From an uncultured Bacilli bacterium (GTDB taxonomy: Bacteria > Bacillota_I > Bacilli_A > ML615J-28 > CAG-313), in NCBI GenBank assembly GCA_904502205.1, contig CAJGDR010000068.1, positions 1-5,035 on the forward strand: 5,035 nucleotides of DNA. The letters are read 5' to 3'. Below are positions 4,091 through 5,035 of this stretch, in pieces. The notes under the pieces are model-generated. The model was given only the letters and a program-made list of their open reading frames with translations, searched no databases and was not told the origin of the DNA. Position 1 is the stretch's first letter. Each line of letters opens with the position of its first letter. The translations under genes were made by a program, and so were the position numbers.

Positions 4091-5035
4091 CTATTCTCCT
4101 TTTTTAAATGGTTTTTTATTTTGTGGTTTTGGTTTGTTTGGTCTTTTTACTTCTGTTTTATCATTTGGATCGATCATAGTTAGTTGTAAACGTCCTTTTT
4201 GAACATCAACATCTAAAACCCAAACTTTTACAATTTGACCAACACTTACAGCTTCAAGTGGATGTTTAATATATCTTTTTGACATTTTAGAAACGTGTAC
4301 TAAACCATCATCATGAACACCACAGTCAACGAATGCACCAAAGTCAACTACATTACGTACTGTACCTTGTAATTCCATACCAGGTTTTAAGTCAGCTAAA
4401 TCGATAGCATCACTTCTTAAAACTGGAGCATCAATTTCATCACGAGGGTCACGAGTAGGTGCTTGGAATGCATCTAAAATATCGTTTAATGTATATTCAC
4501 CAACACCAAGTTCTTCGATTAACTTAGCACGATCAGCATTTTGAATAGCAGTTGCAAGTTCTGGTTTACCTAAATCAGCTTTACTGAAGCCTAATTTTTC
4601 AAGGATTTTGTTAGCAATTTCATAACTTTCTGGGTGGATTGAAGTCATATCTAGTGGTTCTTCACCATCCATAATTCTTAAGAAACCAATTGCTTGTTCC
4701 ATAACTTTAGGACCAATACCTTTAACTTTGATAGATTCACGTGAAGCAAATTTACCAAATTCATCACGATGTGCAACTATTTTTTTAGCAGTACCTGCAT
4801 TTAAACCAGCAACATATTTTAATAATGATGGTGATGCAGTATTAATATTAACACCAACTTGGTTAACTGCTGTTTCAACAACAAAGTCTAGAGCATCAGA
4901 TAATTTAGATTGAGTAACGTCATGTTGATATTGACCAACACCAATTGCTTTTGGTTCGATTTTAACAAGTTCAGATAGTGGGTCTTGTAAACGTCTTGCG
5001 ATAGATACTGCAGAACGTTCTTCAACTTCATAATC
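4091..5035 (-). CDS. tex: Tex: S1-domain RNA-binding / transcription accessory protein (N-terminus beyond window)
   Basis: The frame is open from the right edge to TAG at 4091-4093: 315 codons, 314 visible residues, against about 700-780 in full-length Tex. The ATG at 4702 is internal, because the frame upstream encodes conserved Tex sequence. Visible in order: EERSAVSIARRLQDPLSELV (6-25) and the hallmark KAIGVGQYQHDV (30-41) at the end of the YqgF-like region. Next come the helix-hairpin-helix block, about 55-121 (NQVGVNINTASPSLLKYVAG; KVKGIGPKVMEQAIGFLRI), and an S1 RNA-binding domain, about 215-287, with FGAFVDCGVHDDGLVHVSKM. A Lys/Pro-rich tail ends the protein (from about 295). Tex is a conserved nucleic-acid-binding protein linked to transcription in several bacteria; its exact role varies by species. 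acpP follows after two bases. Confidence 0.97.
   Translation of the reverse strand, partial: DYEVEERSAVSIARRLQDPLSELVKIEPKAIGVGQYQHDVTQSKLSDALDFVVETAVNQVGVNINTASPSLLKYVAGLNAGTAKKIVAHRDEFGKFASRESIKVKGIGPKVMEQAIGFLRIMDGEEPLDMTSIHPESYEIANKILEKLGFSKADLGKPELATAIQNADRAKLIEELGVGEYTLNDILDAFQAPTRDPRDEIDAPVLRSDAIDLADLKPGMELQGTVRNVVDFGAFVDCGVHDDGLVHVSKMSKRYIKHPLEAVSVGQIVKVWVLDVDVQKGRLQLTMIDPNDKTEVKRPNKPKPQNKKPFKKGE
4096..4100 (-). promoter_or_regulatory. Ribosome binding site of acpP, embedded in the end of tex
   Basis: AGGAG lies within the last sense codons of tex (Lys-Gly-Glu), seven bases before the acpP ATG. Ribosomes finishing tex stop between this site and the acpP start, an arrangement expected to give translational coupling. 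Confidence 0.85.

Noticed and set aside
4091..4702. Tex fragment read as a separate 203-residue protein starting at ATG 4702
   Set aside because: The frame continues unbroken upstream to the window edge and encodes conserved Tex residues, so the ATG is an internal methionine in the helix-hairpin-helix block.
4728..4913. Plus-strand open frame of 61 residues
   Set aside because: Antisense to strongly conserved Tex coding sequence.

Overview
This is an AT-rich window from a low-GC, Gram-positive-type bacterium. All visible genes lie on the minus strand, so transcription runs from high to low coordinates. The tryptophan codons I checked in tex, pepP and the 217-residue secreted protein gene are TGG, and the visible stops are TAA or TAG. 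This fits the standard genetic code rather than the UGA=Trp code of Mycoplasma/Spiroplasma. Low GC, AAAGGAG-type ribosome binding sites, a lone acpP and a FabT-like regulator suggest a Bacillota or early-branching Mollicutes-like lineage (Acholeplasma, Izemoplasma, Haloplasma or Erysipelotrichia type). The sequence alone does not settle which.

Right part (3823-5035): the 3' part of tex (S1-domain RNA-binding / transcription accessory protein) enters from the right edge. It is followed after 2 bases by acpP (acyl carrier protein), whose Shine-Dalgarno lies inside the last tex codons. A perfect-palindrome terminator closes this unit. Middle part (1529-3822): a well-formed promoter (TTGACT-17-TATAAT) drives a MarR-family regulator. 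Its C-terminal domain resembles FabT, the repressor of fatty-acid synthesis that responds to acyl-ACP, and it carries a long histone-H1-like Lys/Ala/Thr-rich N-terminal tail. It overlaps by 41 bases the gene for an Xaa-Pro aminopeptidase (M24B, PepP type) with all its metal ligands. Two palindromes sit on the -35 and -10 regions of this promoter and are good candidates for an autoregulatory operator.

Left part (1-1528): a large hairpin with a U-rich tail ends the regulator/aminopeptidase unit. Within that hairpin lies a promoter-like sequence for a two-gene accessory unit. The first gene encodes a small secreted protein of unknown family whose beta-rich middle looks vaguely like an aerolysin-type insertion hairpin. 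The second, overlapping by 17 bases, encodes a membrane-anchored extracytoplasmic protein of unknown function that runs off the left edge.

The least ordinary items are the tailed FabT-like regulator beside acpP with its double-palindrome promoter, the promoter nested inside a terminator hairpin with an uncertain (possibly ATT) start codon, and the unknown secreted/membrane protein pair. No RNA genes, CRISPR arrays, insertion sequences or phage signatures were found.
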